Under the pieces are notes generated by a model. It was not told the origin of the DNA. It did no database searches and saw only the letters and a list, made by a program, of their open reading frames with translations. The position numbers and the translations under genes were made by a program. Of a stretch of DNA of 11,891 nt, positions 5,588 to 11,891 are shown piece by piece; the first letter of the stretch is position 1, and each line of letters begins with the position of its first letter. The DNA is from Baffinella frigidus. Taxonomy: Eukaryota; Cryptophyceae; Cryptomonadales; Baffinellaceae. The stretch covers positions 12,740-24,630 of the forward strand of contig MU647212.1 in NCBI GenBank assembly GCA_026770585.1, written 5' to 3'.

Positions 5588-8071
5588 ATGCGCGCTCTCC
5601 CTCTGCTCGCCCTCCTCGTCGCGCCGTGCGGGGCCTTCTTCCACGGCGCTGCCCCGGGCTGGGGGCTGGTACACCGAGCACAGCAACCGCTCTGCGCACG
5701 CCAGCCGGTGGTGGGTCGGTGGCGGGTGGAGAGCCTCGTCACTCTGAAAATGGAGGGACCTGCGGGGGAAGGTGGGGGCAGATGGAGCGTGGGGAGGGCA
5801 CACGGACGGGCAGGGGCGACATACGCCCCAGCGGTTGGACAAGGGGACGGTGCGCCGACGCGATTGTCGGATGGGAGGGGAGATTACAGGGGAAGGGAGG
5901 GAGGGGGGGTTGAGGCGAAAAAAAGAGGGGGTCCGCCGAACGCTCGCCAGCTCACGAGCGCGATCCAGGAGTGCAGGGAGGTGGGGGAGCTTGCGCGCAT
6001 CCTGCAGGAGCAGAGAGTGGTTCTCAATGAGATCCACGTGAGCACCGCATGGGTGTGTCTGGCGAGGATTGGAAAAGGCGGGGGGGAGGTGAGGGACGTT
6101 GTCACCTTTCTGCAAGACCGGACGTGGGGTGTGCTGGATCAAATGGATGGGCGAGGAATTGCAAGTGTGCACCACTCGATGGCGAGGCTCCCCACTCTGA
6201 GAGGGTTGCTTGCGGAGAAGGAGGGGAGGGCGGATCGGGGGCTGCTGGGGGCGATGCAGAGGCGGGCGACGGCAACGGCAGGGGGGTTCCAGCCCCAGGC
6301 TATCTCAAATTTGATGTGGGCGCTGGCGACTATGGGGGAGAGGGCGGATCCAGCACTGCTGCAGGCGATGCAGATGCGGGCGACGGCGACGGCGGGGGAG
6401 TTCGAACCTCAGGGTATCGCAAACGTCATGTGGGCGCTGGCGACGATGGGGGAGAAGGCGGATCGGAGGCTGCTGGAGGCGATGCAGAAGCGTGCACTGG
6501 CGACGGCGGGAGATTTCGTCCCGCAGGCTGTCTCGAACTTGCTGTGGTCGCTGGCGACGATGGGGGAGAAGGCGGATCCAGCACTGCTGCAGGCGATGCA
6601 GGCGAGGGCGACGGAGACGGAAGGGGGGTTCATCCCTCAGGCTGTCTCGAATATGATGTGGGCGCTGGCGAAAATGGATGAGAAGGCTGATCGGGGGCTG
6701 CTGGACGCGATACAGAGGCGGGCGTCGGCGACGGCTGGGAAGTTCAAGCCTCAAGAAGTCGCGAACTTGATGTGGGCGCTGGCGACGATGGGGGAGAAGG
6801 CGGATCGGCAGCTGCTGGTGGCGTTGCAGAGACGGGCGTCGGTGACGGCGGGGGAGTTCAAGCCACAAGAGGTCTCGAACCTTCTTTGGGCGCTGGCGAC
6901 GATGGGGGAGTGGGCTGATCGGGGGCTGATGCAGGCGTTGCAAAGACGTGCAACGGTGACGGCGGACAAGTTCGACCCCCAGAACGTCTCAAACCTGCTT
7001 TGGGCGCTGGCGAAGATGGGTGAGACGGCAGATCGGGGGCTGCTGGAGGCGATGCAGAGGCGGGCGACGGCAACGGCAGGGGGGTTCCAGCCCCAGGCTA
7101 TCTCGAATTTGATATGGGCGCTGGCGACTATGGGGGAGAGGGTGGATCCGGGTCTGCTGGAGGCGATGCAAACGCGGGCGACGGAAACGGCGGGGGAGTT
7201 CATCCCTCAGAACGTCGTGAACCTGGTGTGGGCGCTCGCGACGATGGAGGAGAAGGCAGATCGGGCACTGATGGTGGCGATGCAGAGGCGGGCGACGGCA
7301 ACGGCGGGGGAGTTCAAGCCACAAGAAGTCTCGAACTTGCTTTGGGCAGTGGCGGCGGTTGGGGATAAGGCGGATCAGGGGCTGATCGAGGCGATGCAGA
7401 GGCGGGCGACGGCGGCGGCGGGGGAATTCACTTCTCGGGACATCGCGAACGTGCTGTGGGCGCTGGCGGTGATGGATGATGCGTTGGAGGGGAGCCTGGC
7501 TGTCCTGGTCGACCTTTTGGCAGCGCGCACCCTCGAGCTCCGAGACCAATTTTCCGGTGTTCAAAAACGCCAGCTTCACCAGTGGATGCTATCGTGCGAG
7601 TTGGGTCTGGCGTCGGGCGTTTCCCTGCCCAGGGGCGTCGCGCGCGTGAAGCAGGAGATCGGCGCGGAGTGTCTGCAGTTGTTCTCGGGCCACGCCACGC
7701 ACGAGTCGCGGCTTCAGCGGGAGGTGGCTTCAGCGCTGAAGAGCGCTGGGTTGGAGGTGGGGATAAATGAGGAGTATCGCGACGCCAGGTCTGGGTACAG
7801 CATCGACGTCCTGGTGCGGAGACGGTCGGCAGCCGGTAGCAATGGTGGGGGGAAGTCTCCGGAGGAGCCTGCTGCTGTGTGGGCAGTGGAGGTGGACGGG
7901 CCCGCTCATTTTCTCGAGGACGGCCGAACCCCGAGTGGGAGCACGCTGCTGAAACGGAGGCAGCTGGCGCAGCTGGGCTACACGGTGGTGCCAGTGCCCT
8001 TCTGGGAGTGGAATGCACTGAGGGGCGAGGAGGCAAAGCGGCGCTTCCTGGTAGACAAGCTCAGGGTGTGA
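5588..8071 (+). CDS. OPR-repeat RAP-domain protein, probably plastid-targeted
   Basis: The gene encodes 827 aa without introns. The frame opens at a GTG at 5543. I prefer the ATG at 5588 (A at -3) because it starts a clean signal peptide, MRALPLLALLVAPCGA, followed by FFHG; the ATG at 5567 is an alternative. An Ala/Phe cleavage junction before a basic stretch is the known bipartite signal for complex red plastids. Residues about 115-214 hold two divergent helical repeats. Residues 215-632 are eleven tandem 38-residue repeats, for example ADRGLLEAMQRRATATAGGF followed by QPQAISNLMWALATMGER. The 38-aa length and PQxxxNLxWALA core match octotricopeptide repeats, which bind RNA. The C-terminus is a RAP domain with VEVDGPAHF (767-775), TLLKRRQLAQLGYTVVPVP and FWEW; Asp740 and Glu768/Asp770 recall the PD-(D/E)XK fold. 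Families of this kind act in organelle RNA maturation or translation. The RNA target is unknown. Confidence 0.9.
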   Translation: MRALPLLALLVAPCGAFFHGAAPGWGLVHRAQQPLCARQPVVGRWRVESLVTLKMEGPAGEGGGRWSVGRAHGRAGATYAPAVGQGDGAPTRLSDGRGDYRGREGGGVEAKKRGGPPNARQLTSAIQECREVGELARILQEQRVVLNEIHVSTAWVCLARIGKGGGEVRDVVTFLQDRTWGVLDQMDGRGIASVHHSMARLPTLRGLLAEKEGRADRGLLGAMQRRATATAGGFQPQAISNLMWALATMGERADPALLQAMQMRATATAGEFEPQGIANVMWALATMGEKADRRLLEAMQKRALATAGDFVPQAVSNLLWSLATMGEKADPALLQAMQARATETEGGFIPQAVSNMMWALAKMDEKADRGLLDAIQRRASATAGKFKPQEVANLMWALATMGEKADRQLLVALQRRASVTAGEFKPQEVSNLLWALATMGEWADRGLMQALQRRATVTADKFDPQNVSNLLWALAKMGETADRGLLEAMQRRATATAGGFQPQAISNLIWALATMGERVDPGLLEAMQTRATETAGEFIPQNVVNLVWALATMEEKADRALMVAMQRRATATAGEFKPQEVSNLLWAVAAVGDKADQGLIEAMQRRATAAAGEFTSRDIANVLWALAVMDDALEGSLAVLVDLLAARTLELRDQFSGVQKRQLHQWMLSCELGLASGVSLPRGVARVKQEIGAECLQLFSGHATHESRLQREVASALKSAGLEVGINEEYRDARSGYSIDVLVRRRSAAGSNGGGKSPEEPAAVWAVEVDGPAHFLEDGRTPSGSTLLKRRQLAQLGYTVVPVPFWEWNALRGEEAKRRFLVDKLRV

Positions 8072-8393
8072 TGACAAACGGTTCTCATAAAATTGCTGTA
8101 TTAAAGGAACAATGACAAAATGCATTCTCCAGGCACCCTGCGCCAATGGCGCTGCTAGCACCAATAGCCCCAAGAGCTGTACATGGATACTGCTGCATCG
8201 CCATACTAGATAGACACCACGGCTCAGCACGGGCAGACGGGCCCGCCTCAGGACTGACGGGCCCGCCTGGTGGACAGGTCCGGTGAGAATGCTTCTTCAA
8301 GTGATATATCTTTAAACTCGCCTCATCCCCAAACGCTCCTTCCCGCCCTCATTCCGAGGCGGGCCCATTCCCTCCCCCAGGCGGGCATTGACC
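8072..8393. other. 3' flank with GC-rich inverted repeats, no gene
   Basis: ATTAAA at 8100-8105 is a possible weak poly(A) signal for the upstream gene. A direct repeat, GACGGGCCCGCCT, occurs near 8237 and 8256. GGGCCCGCCTC (8239-8249) is inverted at 8356-8366 as GAGGCGGGCCC, so 8239-8390 may be another fold-back. No coding signal is seen. Confidence 0.4.
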
Positions 8394-8395
8394 TA

Positions 8396-8518
8396 CAGGG
8401 GTACCTGGCTCATACGAAAGCGCTACCCCCTAGGACCCCACAGTAGGCCTATGCCTAGGGCCCTACGGTGGTCCTATGGGGGGGGCGGTTTCTTGTGAGC
8501 GAGGTACATGTACCCCTG
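8396..8518 (+). mobile_element. CAGGGG-family TA-flanked inverted-repeat element, copy 1
   Basis: The left end CAGGGGTACCTGGCTCATAC pairs with a right end finishing GTACCCCTG. The left flank is TA (8394-8395) and the right flank is TT, probably a mutated TA. The core contains CCTAGGACC and GGCCCTACGGTGG. At 123 bp it has no coding capacity. Size and TA flanks fit a Stowaway-like MITE moved by a Tc1/mariner-type transposase encoded elsewhere. Confidence 0.75.
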
Positions 8519-8520
8519 TT

Positions 8521-8563
8521 GTCCAGGACGAGCCCGCATCGGGACGTTGGGAGCCACTGCTCT
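8521..8563 (+). repeat. 43-bp dispersed repeat, copy 1
   Basis: The segment starts GTCCAGGACGAGCCC and ends CTGCTCTA. It matches 10147-10189 at roughly 80 percent by eye. It fills the gap between the first two CAGGGG elements. Confidence 0.6.
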
Positions 8564-8564
8564 A

Positions 8565-8697
8565 CATGGGGTACCTAGCTCATAAGGAACCGCCCCCCCC
8601 CCCCCTCAAGAGCAGCATAGGACCCTAGGCACGGTCCTGCTGTAGGGTCCTAGGGGGGGGCTATTTCTTATGAGCGAGGTACCCCTGTACAGGAGAA
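8565..8697 (-). mobile_element. CAGGGG-family element, copy 2
   Basis: The left end CATGGGGTACCTAGCTCATA is paired with a right end of TATGAGCGAGGTACCCCTG, and TA flanks both sides (8563-8564, 8698-8699). A run of about 14 C occupies the left side. Its core reads in the opposite orientation to copy 1. It abuts copy 3, and the two share a single TA. Confidence 0.75.
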
Positions 8698-8699
8698 CC

Positions 8700-8806
8700 T
8701 CGCTCCTAAGAAACCAACCTCCCCTAGGACCCTACAGTAGGCCTATTCCTAGGGCCCTATGGTGGTCCTTTGAAGGGGGCAGTTTCTTCTGAGCGAGGTA
8801 CTCCTG
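8700..8806 (+). mobile_element. CAGGGG-family element, copy 3
   Basis: The left end CAGGAGAACCTCGCTCCTAA is paired with a right end of GAGCGAGGTACTCCTG, with TA on both sides (8698-8699, 8807-8808). Both termini carry the same compensated change, GGAG/CTCC instead of GGGG/CCCC. Its core matches copy 1 closely and in the same orientation. Confidence 0.75.
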
Positions 8807-8934
8807 TAGGTCCCCACACGGGCCTCGCACAGCAAACGGCCCTGCACTTCTTCTTCTCTGGGGACACCCTCCCGTGTAAAGTCACTCGGGCCATCCTGCA
8901 CGGGACTGTGCCCCCAGATCCGTACGCTCACCTC

Positions 8935-9055
8935 ACCCTCTCTTTCTCTCTCTCTCGCGCTCGCGCTCGTGCTCTCGCGCTCTCTCTCACACACACGCCC
9001 GCGCTCTCTCTCTCTCTCTCACGCTTTCTCTTTCTCTTTCTCTCGCTCTCTATTT
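8935..9055 (+). repeat. CT-rich microsatellite
   Basis: Interrupted (CT)n with CG and CA variants. It is bracketed by a direct repeat, CGCTCACCTCACCC, near 8928 and 9078. Frames through it give Ser/Leu/Arg low complexity and are not called. Confidence 0.85.
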
Positions 9056-9178
9056 CAGTCTATTCACTGCGTCCGCACGCTCACCTCACCCCCTTCGAGA
9101 AGATGGCGAGCATCTCTCGCCTCTTGGCGGCCTGCACCGGGCTCCTCATTCCTGCCGGCCGGGCGGGGGGGGGGGTTA

Positions 9179-9295
9179 CAGGGGTACCTCGCTCATAAGA
9201 AAACGCCCACCACCCAGGACAACCATGGGGCACTAGGCATAGGCCTACTGTAGGGTCCTAGGGGGTGGCGCTTTCTTGTAAGCGAGGTTCCCCTG
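9179..9295 (-). mobile_element. CAGGGG-family element, copy 4
   Basis: The left end CAGGGGTACCTCGCTCATAA pairs with a right end of AGCGAGGTTCCCCTG. TA flanks both sides (9177-9178, 9296-9297). Pairing extends about 28 bp with few mismatches, making this the cleanest copy for defining the family. The core is in reverse orientation relative to copies 1 and 3. Confidence 0.8.
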
Positions 9296-9297
9296 TA

Positions 9298-9676
9298 GGG
9301 GCGCCATCCGGGGAAAAGACAAGATTGCAAGGAGGAAACACAAGCCTCCGAATAAATCAACATAGGCGAGAGTCCCACGACGGTTGACCAAACCGGGCAA
9401 TACCACACAGCGGGCTACCAAAGGATTTTCAGCCCGATTCTGACCCATTTTCCGATACCTCTTCCCTATGGGTAGTTCCGGGGAGCTCATCCGTAGATTG
9501 GGTCAGTCTCCTCAAGAGTGAGGCGGGTGTGACCTTCGATGTGAGTGTCATACAAAACACCAACGCAACAAAGCACCTTGTCAGTACCTAGGGTAGGGTG
9601 TAGGTCCTATTCACTTGGGGGTTGTTCACGAAATCCCTTCGAAGTCCGCTGTGTGGAGGTGCATCGGAACGCCACC
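9298..9676. other. Unassigned stretch between element copies
   Basis: Balanced-composition sequence with no recognisable coding, RNA-gene or repeat signature. Short minus-strand frames (to about 9490) run into the element at 9179-9295 and have no recognisable motifs. Confidence 0.35.
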
Positions 9677-9678
9677 TA

Positions 9679-9798
9679 GAGGGGTACCTCGCTCATAAGA
9701 AGCACGCCACTCCCCTAGGGACCACTGTAGGGCCACAGGTTTATGCCTACTGTAGGGTCCTAGAGGGGGTGCGCCTCCTGAGGAGCGAGGCACCCCTG
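9679..9798 (-). mobile_element. CAGGGG-family element, copy 5
   Basis: The left end GAGGGGTACCTCGCTCATAA pairs with a right end of GGAGCGAGGCACCCCTG. TA lies on both sides (9677-9678, 9799-9800). The core retains CTACTGTAGGGTCCTAG. It lies just before the GA microsatellite. Confidence 0.75.
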
Positions 9799-9825
9799 TA
9801 ATCTATCTTTGTTCTCACCAGGAAA

Positions 9826-9849
9826 AGAGAAAGAGAGGGGTGGGGGTGT

Positions 9850-9884
<35 letters not shown>

Positions 9885-9955
9885 CGTGAGAGAGAGAGAG
9901 AGAGAGAAACAGAAAGAGAGAGAGAGAAAAAAATAGAGAGAGAGAGAGAGAATGA

Positions 9956-10013
<58 letters not shown>

Positions 10014-10066
10014 AAGAAATATGGATAGAGAGCTAAAGAGATAGACAGAAAGACGGAGCGACAGAG
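9826..10066 (+). repeat. GA-rich microsatellite
   Basis: Long interrupted (GA)n with a (GC)n patch near 9957-9967. It is the strand complement in type of the CT tract at 8935-9055. Minus-strand frames across it encode Ser/Leu low complexity and are not genes. Confidence 0.9.
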
Positions 10067-10141
10067 AGACCAGGCAAAATGCACAGCTCGAATCATCCAA
10101 CCCGCGAGCAAGGGCCTCGGACACGTGCGCATACTGCGAGG

Positions 10142-10213
10142 ACCTAGTCCATGACGAGCCCCCCTCGGGACATTGGAGCCTCTGCTCTATATCGGGCGCA
10201 TCTTGGACTAGGT
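10142..10213. repeat. Short fold-back containing dispersed-repeat copy 2
   Basis: ACCTAGTCCA at 10142-10151 is inverted at 10204-10213 as TGGACTAGGT. The interior 10147-10189 matches 8521-8563. Confidence 0.5.
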
Positions 10214-10224
10214 TCTTACACATA

Positions 10225-10392
10225 CTAGTGTCCCAAGCCATGCAATTTCGACCGCCTTTATGCTATCTTAAGGGTGGAGTTTGCCCAAAAATGCAATTTT
10301 AGAACCGACATAGCTTGAACATGGGACACACCACAGCCCAAGATAGCCAAAACACGGTTAAAATTAAATTGCATGGCCTCGTCCATGCCACT
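10225..10392 (-). mobile_element. Fold-back element, family shared with 11350-11510
   Basis: GCCATGCAATTT at 10237-10248 pairs with AAATTGCATGGC at 10366-10377. Internally ACCGCC-TTTATGCTATCTT then AAGGGTGG (10251-10277) matches the reverse complement of 11457-11484 with one indel and one mismatch. The opposite arms (CCGTGTTTT, GCTATCTT) also match. A TA precedes the left end at 10223-10224. The right edge is approximate. The sub-terminal 11 bases differ from the other copy. Confidence 0.55.
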
Positions 10393-10411
10393 GAGCAGCG
10401 GCCGAGTTCCT

Positions 10412-10435
10412 TTTCACCTTGAATCCAAGGTGAAA
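10412..10435. other. Perfect 10-bp stem hairpin
   Basis: TTTCACCTTG at 10412-10421 and CAAGGTGAAA at 10426-10435 enclose a four-base loop, AATC. No T-run follows and there is no adjacent gene, so I assign no role. Confidence 0.6.
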
Positions 10436-10530
10436 TTCCGGTTAGGTTGCAGGGAAATGGATAAGATTCTAGTACACATCGTAAAGATGGACTGTATCCG
10501 TGAAGCCCCCGGTTGCTGCTAAGTTAATGA

Positions 10531-10684
10531 GGCAATGGACTAAAACTGGGGTAGTTAAGCCTACGGGATTGCCTAGGACCTCCTACTGTAGGCCAAAATC
10601 CTAAGAATGTTTGGTCATAGGAGCCCTACGGCCTACGGTAGGCAATTCCGCAGGCCTGACTACCCCATTTTTAGTCCGTTAGCC
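10531..10684. mobile_element. 154-bp fold-back element, MITE-like
   Basis: Left arm GGCAATGGACTAAAACTGGG and right arm ending CCATTTTTAGTCCGTTAGCC pair over about 50 bp with scattered mismatches, including ATTGCCTA and TAGGCAAT. The core has GCCTAGGACC and CCTACGGTAGG words, also seen in the CAGGGG family and in the element at 11655. A TA follows the right end; the left flank is GA. Confidence 0.55.
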
Positions 10685-10689
10685 TATGA

Positions 10690-11083
10690 AAGTGGAATAC
10701 CTGGCCCCGCCTGCTTGCCAACGGCTCCATCCGGGCTTCCAAAAATGGCTCCAACGGAGCTCCTGACGCCGCTGCTGTTGCTACCGACAAGGGCTCGAAT
10801 GGGACTCGACGAGAGAGCCCTTGATGCCGCCGCGTGGGGTTGTCGAGAGAGAGGGAGAGGCGATGCCCGCGGTGGCATCGGGATGGGATGCACGCCGCCC
10901 GCGTCGACCTGCCACACCCGAGATCAGAGAGGTTGATAGACTCTGGGAGGCGACACGCGAGAGCAGAAAGATGCTCTAGAGAGTCACCTACCCAGAGTCA
11001 TATATCACCGAGTATACAACAGTATACGAAGATAATAATGCATGTAATAATTACAGCTATCTTCCGAGGTGAAAGTGTTGCGC
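10690..11083. other. Unassigned stretch with one small fold-back
   Basis: Plus-strand frames (10607-10936 and 10834-11142) are unrecognised and the first overlaps the element at 10531-10684, so neither is called. A 61-bp fold-back at 10939-10999 has GACTCTGGG and CCCAGAGTC ends flanked by ATA on both sides. A 10-bp tandem, AGTATACAAC/AGTATACGAA, lies at 11011-11030. Confidence 0.35.
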
Positions 11084-11295
11084 GGTTTCAGGGTTTAGGG
11101 TTTGAGGTTGCTAGTGAAGGGCCCAGGGCTCCAGCAGGTTGAGGGTGTAGGGTTTAGGGTTCACGGGTTATGGTTTATGAATTATGATTTATGATTTATG
11201 ATTTATGGTGTATGGTTTATGGTTTAGGGGGCTGGGTTTAGGATTCATAGTTTAGGGTGTAGGTTTTAGAGTTTGGGGTTTCGGGTTCAGGGTTT
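11084..11295 (+). repeat. Degenerate telomere-like block with a TTTATGA patch
   Basis: G-rich heptamers (TTTAGGG and variants) include a locally uniform run of about four TTTATGA-type units near 11175-11205, followed by TTTATGG units. Orientation matches 1-1240. Confidence 0.8.
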
Positions 11296-11349
11296 GGGGG
11301 TTACCGCTCTTGTTTGATATATGGTTTCGGGGTTACCGCTTGTTTGATA

Positions 11350-11510
11350 TTCATGTGCGGGGCGACTCAATTTAAACCGTGTTTTTGCTATCTTTGGATG
11401 GGTTGTCTTATATATTAAAGCTATGTCAAAGCTAACATAGCAACATAAGAGAGTCACCACCCTTAAGATGGCATAAACGGCGGTTTAAATTGAGTCGCCC
11501 CGCACACTAA
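11350..11510 (+). mobile_element. 161-bp TA-flanked inverted-repeat element in minisatellite
   Basis: A perfect 25-bp inverted repeat lies at 11355-11379 and 11481-11505, beginning GTGCGGGGCGACTCAATTTA. Extended ends are TTCAT and TTAGT. TA flanks both sides (11348-11349, 11511-11512). Excising the element and one TA recreates GTTTGATATATGG, which is exactly the uninterrupted unit seen elsewhere in the minisatellite. No coding capacity. Confidence 0.85.
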
Positions 11511-11654
11511 TATATGGTATCGGGGTCACCGCTCGTTTGATATATGGTTTCGGGGTTATCGCTCGTTCGATATATGCGGCCCAGGGTCGTAGGATTTATG
11601 GTTAAGGGTGTAGGTAGTAGAGTTTAGGGTTTCGGGGTTACCGCTCGTTTGATA

Positions 11655-11754
11655 TCCCTTAAGTGACCAGTAGGCTCATACGCCCTACGGTAGGGCCCTA
11701 GGACCTGCCTACGGCTTCCACGGGCGATTATTCGCCCGTTGGTCACTTAAGGGA
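11655..11754 (+). mobile_element. 100-bp TA-flanked inverted-repeat element in minisatellite
   Basis: The 15-bp perfect terminal inverted repeat TCCCTTAAGTGACCA lies at 11655-11669 and 11740-11754. TA flanks both sides (11653-11654, 11755-11756). An inner hairpin, CGGGCGA against TCGCCCG, lies near 11721-11738. It is inserted after GTTTGA, the same unit position as the element at 11350. Core words CCTACGGTAGGGCCCTAGGA link it to the CAGGGG family. Confidence 0.85.
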
Positions 11755-11819
11755 TAGGGTTTCGGGGTTACCGCTCGTTTGATATATGCGGTCCAGTGTC
11801 GTCCAGAAGATGATCCCTG

Positions 11820-11891
11820 GTTTAGGGTTTAGGTTTTGGGGTTTGGGGTTTGGGGTTTGAGGTTTGGGGTTTGGGGTTTGGGGTTTGGGGT
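11820..11891 (+). repeat. Telomere-like array continuing off the right edge
   Basis: TTTAGGG then nearly uniform TTTGGGG heptamers from about 11843. The G-rich strand runs toward the right end, the orientation expected of a right chromosome terminus, although the window may simply end within another interstitial block. Confidence 0.85.

Larger units (their letters stand above)
11296..11800 (+). repeat. About 31-bp minisatellite, six units, interrupted by two elements
   Basis: The unit reads approximately GGTTTCGGGGTTACCGCTCG then TTTGATATAT. Copies of its GGGGTTACCGCTC core start near 11296, 11328, 11522, 11552, 11635 and 11765. Units near 11570 and 11780 continue into a further shared segment, GCGGYCCAGKGTCGT. 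Telomere-like GGTTTAGGG words are interspersed. Confidence 0.75.

Noticed and set aside
6049-7579. Many long frames on both strands under the OPR array
   Set aside because: A 114-bp periodic GC-rich repeat (a multiple of three) keeps other frames open; these are shadows.
8770-10241. Ser/Leu/Arg-rich frames over the CT and GA tracts
   Set aside because: Microsatellite translations without start context or domain.
10607-10936. 109-codon plus-strand frame
   Set aside because: It begins inside a fold-back element and shows no motif.

Overview
This window looks like nuclear DNA from a photosynthetic eukaryote, probably an alga with a secondary red plastid (cryptophyte, haptophyte or stramenopile grade). 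I infer this from long degenerate TTTAGGG-type heptamer arrays, many small fold-back elements, sparse genes without bacterial operon features, and one gene whose product begins with a signal peptide ending at an Ala/Phe junction, as in bipartite plastid targeting. The species cannot be fixed from this window alone. The setting is subtelomeric or rich in interstitial telomeric repeats.

Layout. 1-1240: G-rich degenerate telomere-like array. 1282-1490: two copies of a dispersed repeat. 1491-2790: no convincing gene, two fold-back elements. 2794-3778 (minus): an unrecognised Cys/His-rich gene split by a fold-back element that can be read as a 163-bp GT-AG intron. 3813-4903: C-rich telomere-like array, opposite in orientation to the other arrays. 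4936-5460: several units of the dispersed repeat, inverted relative to 1282-1490. 5588-8071 (plus): intronless gene for an octotricopeptide-repeat (OPR) plus RAP-domain protein. 8072-10400: non-coding, with five copies of a TA-flanked inverted-repeat element, CT and GA microsatellites and other fold-backs. 10400-11080: mostly unexplained, with three more hairpins. 11084-11891: telomere-like repeats and a roughly 31-bp minisatellite carrying two different inverted-repeat elements at the same TA position of its unit.

The two genes show no functional link. The OPR-RAP protein is probably an imported organelle RNA-binding factor. The most interesting object is the fold-back element in the minus-strand gene. 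It is flanked by a near-perfect 8-bp duplication, and a canonical GT-AG splice across it joins two otherwise out-of-frame reading frames at the inferred ancestral length. That is what an introner (transposon-born intron) would look like.
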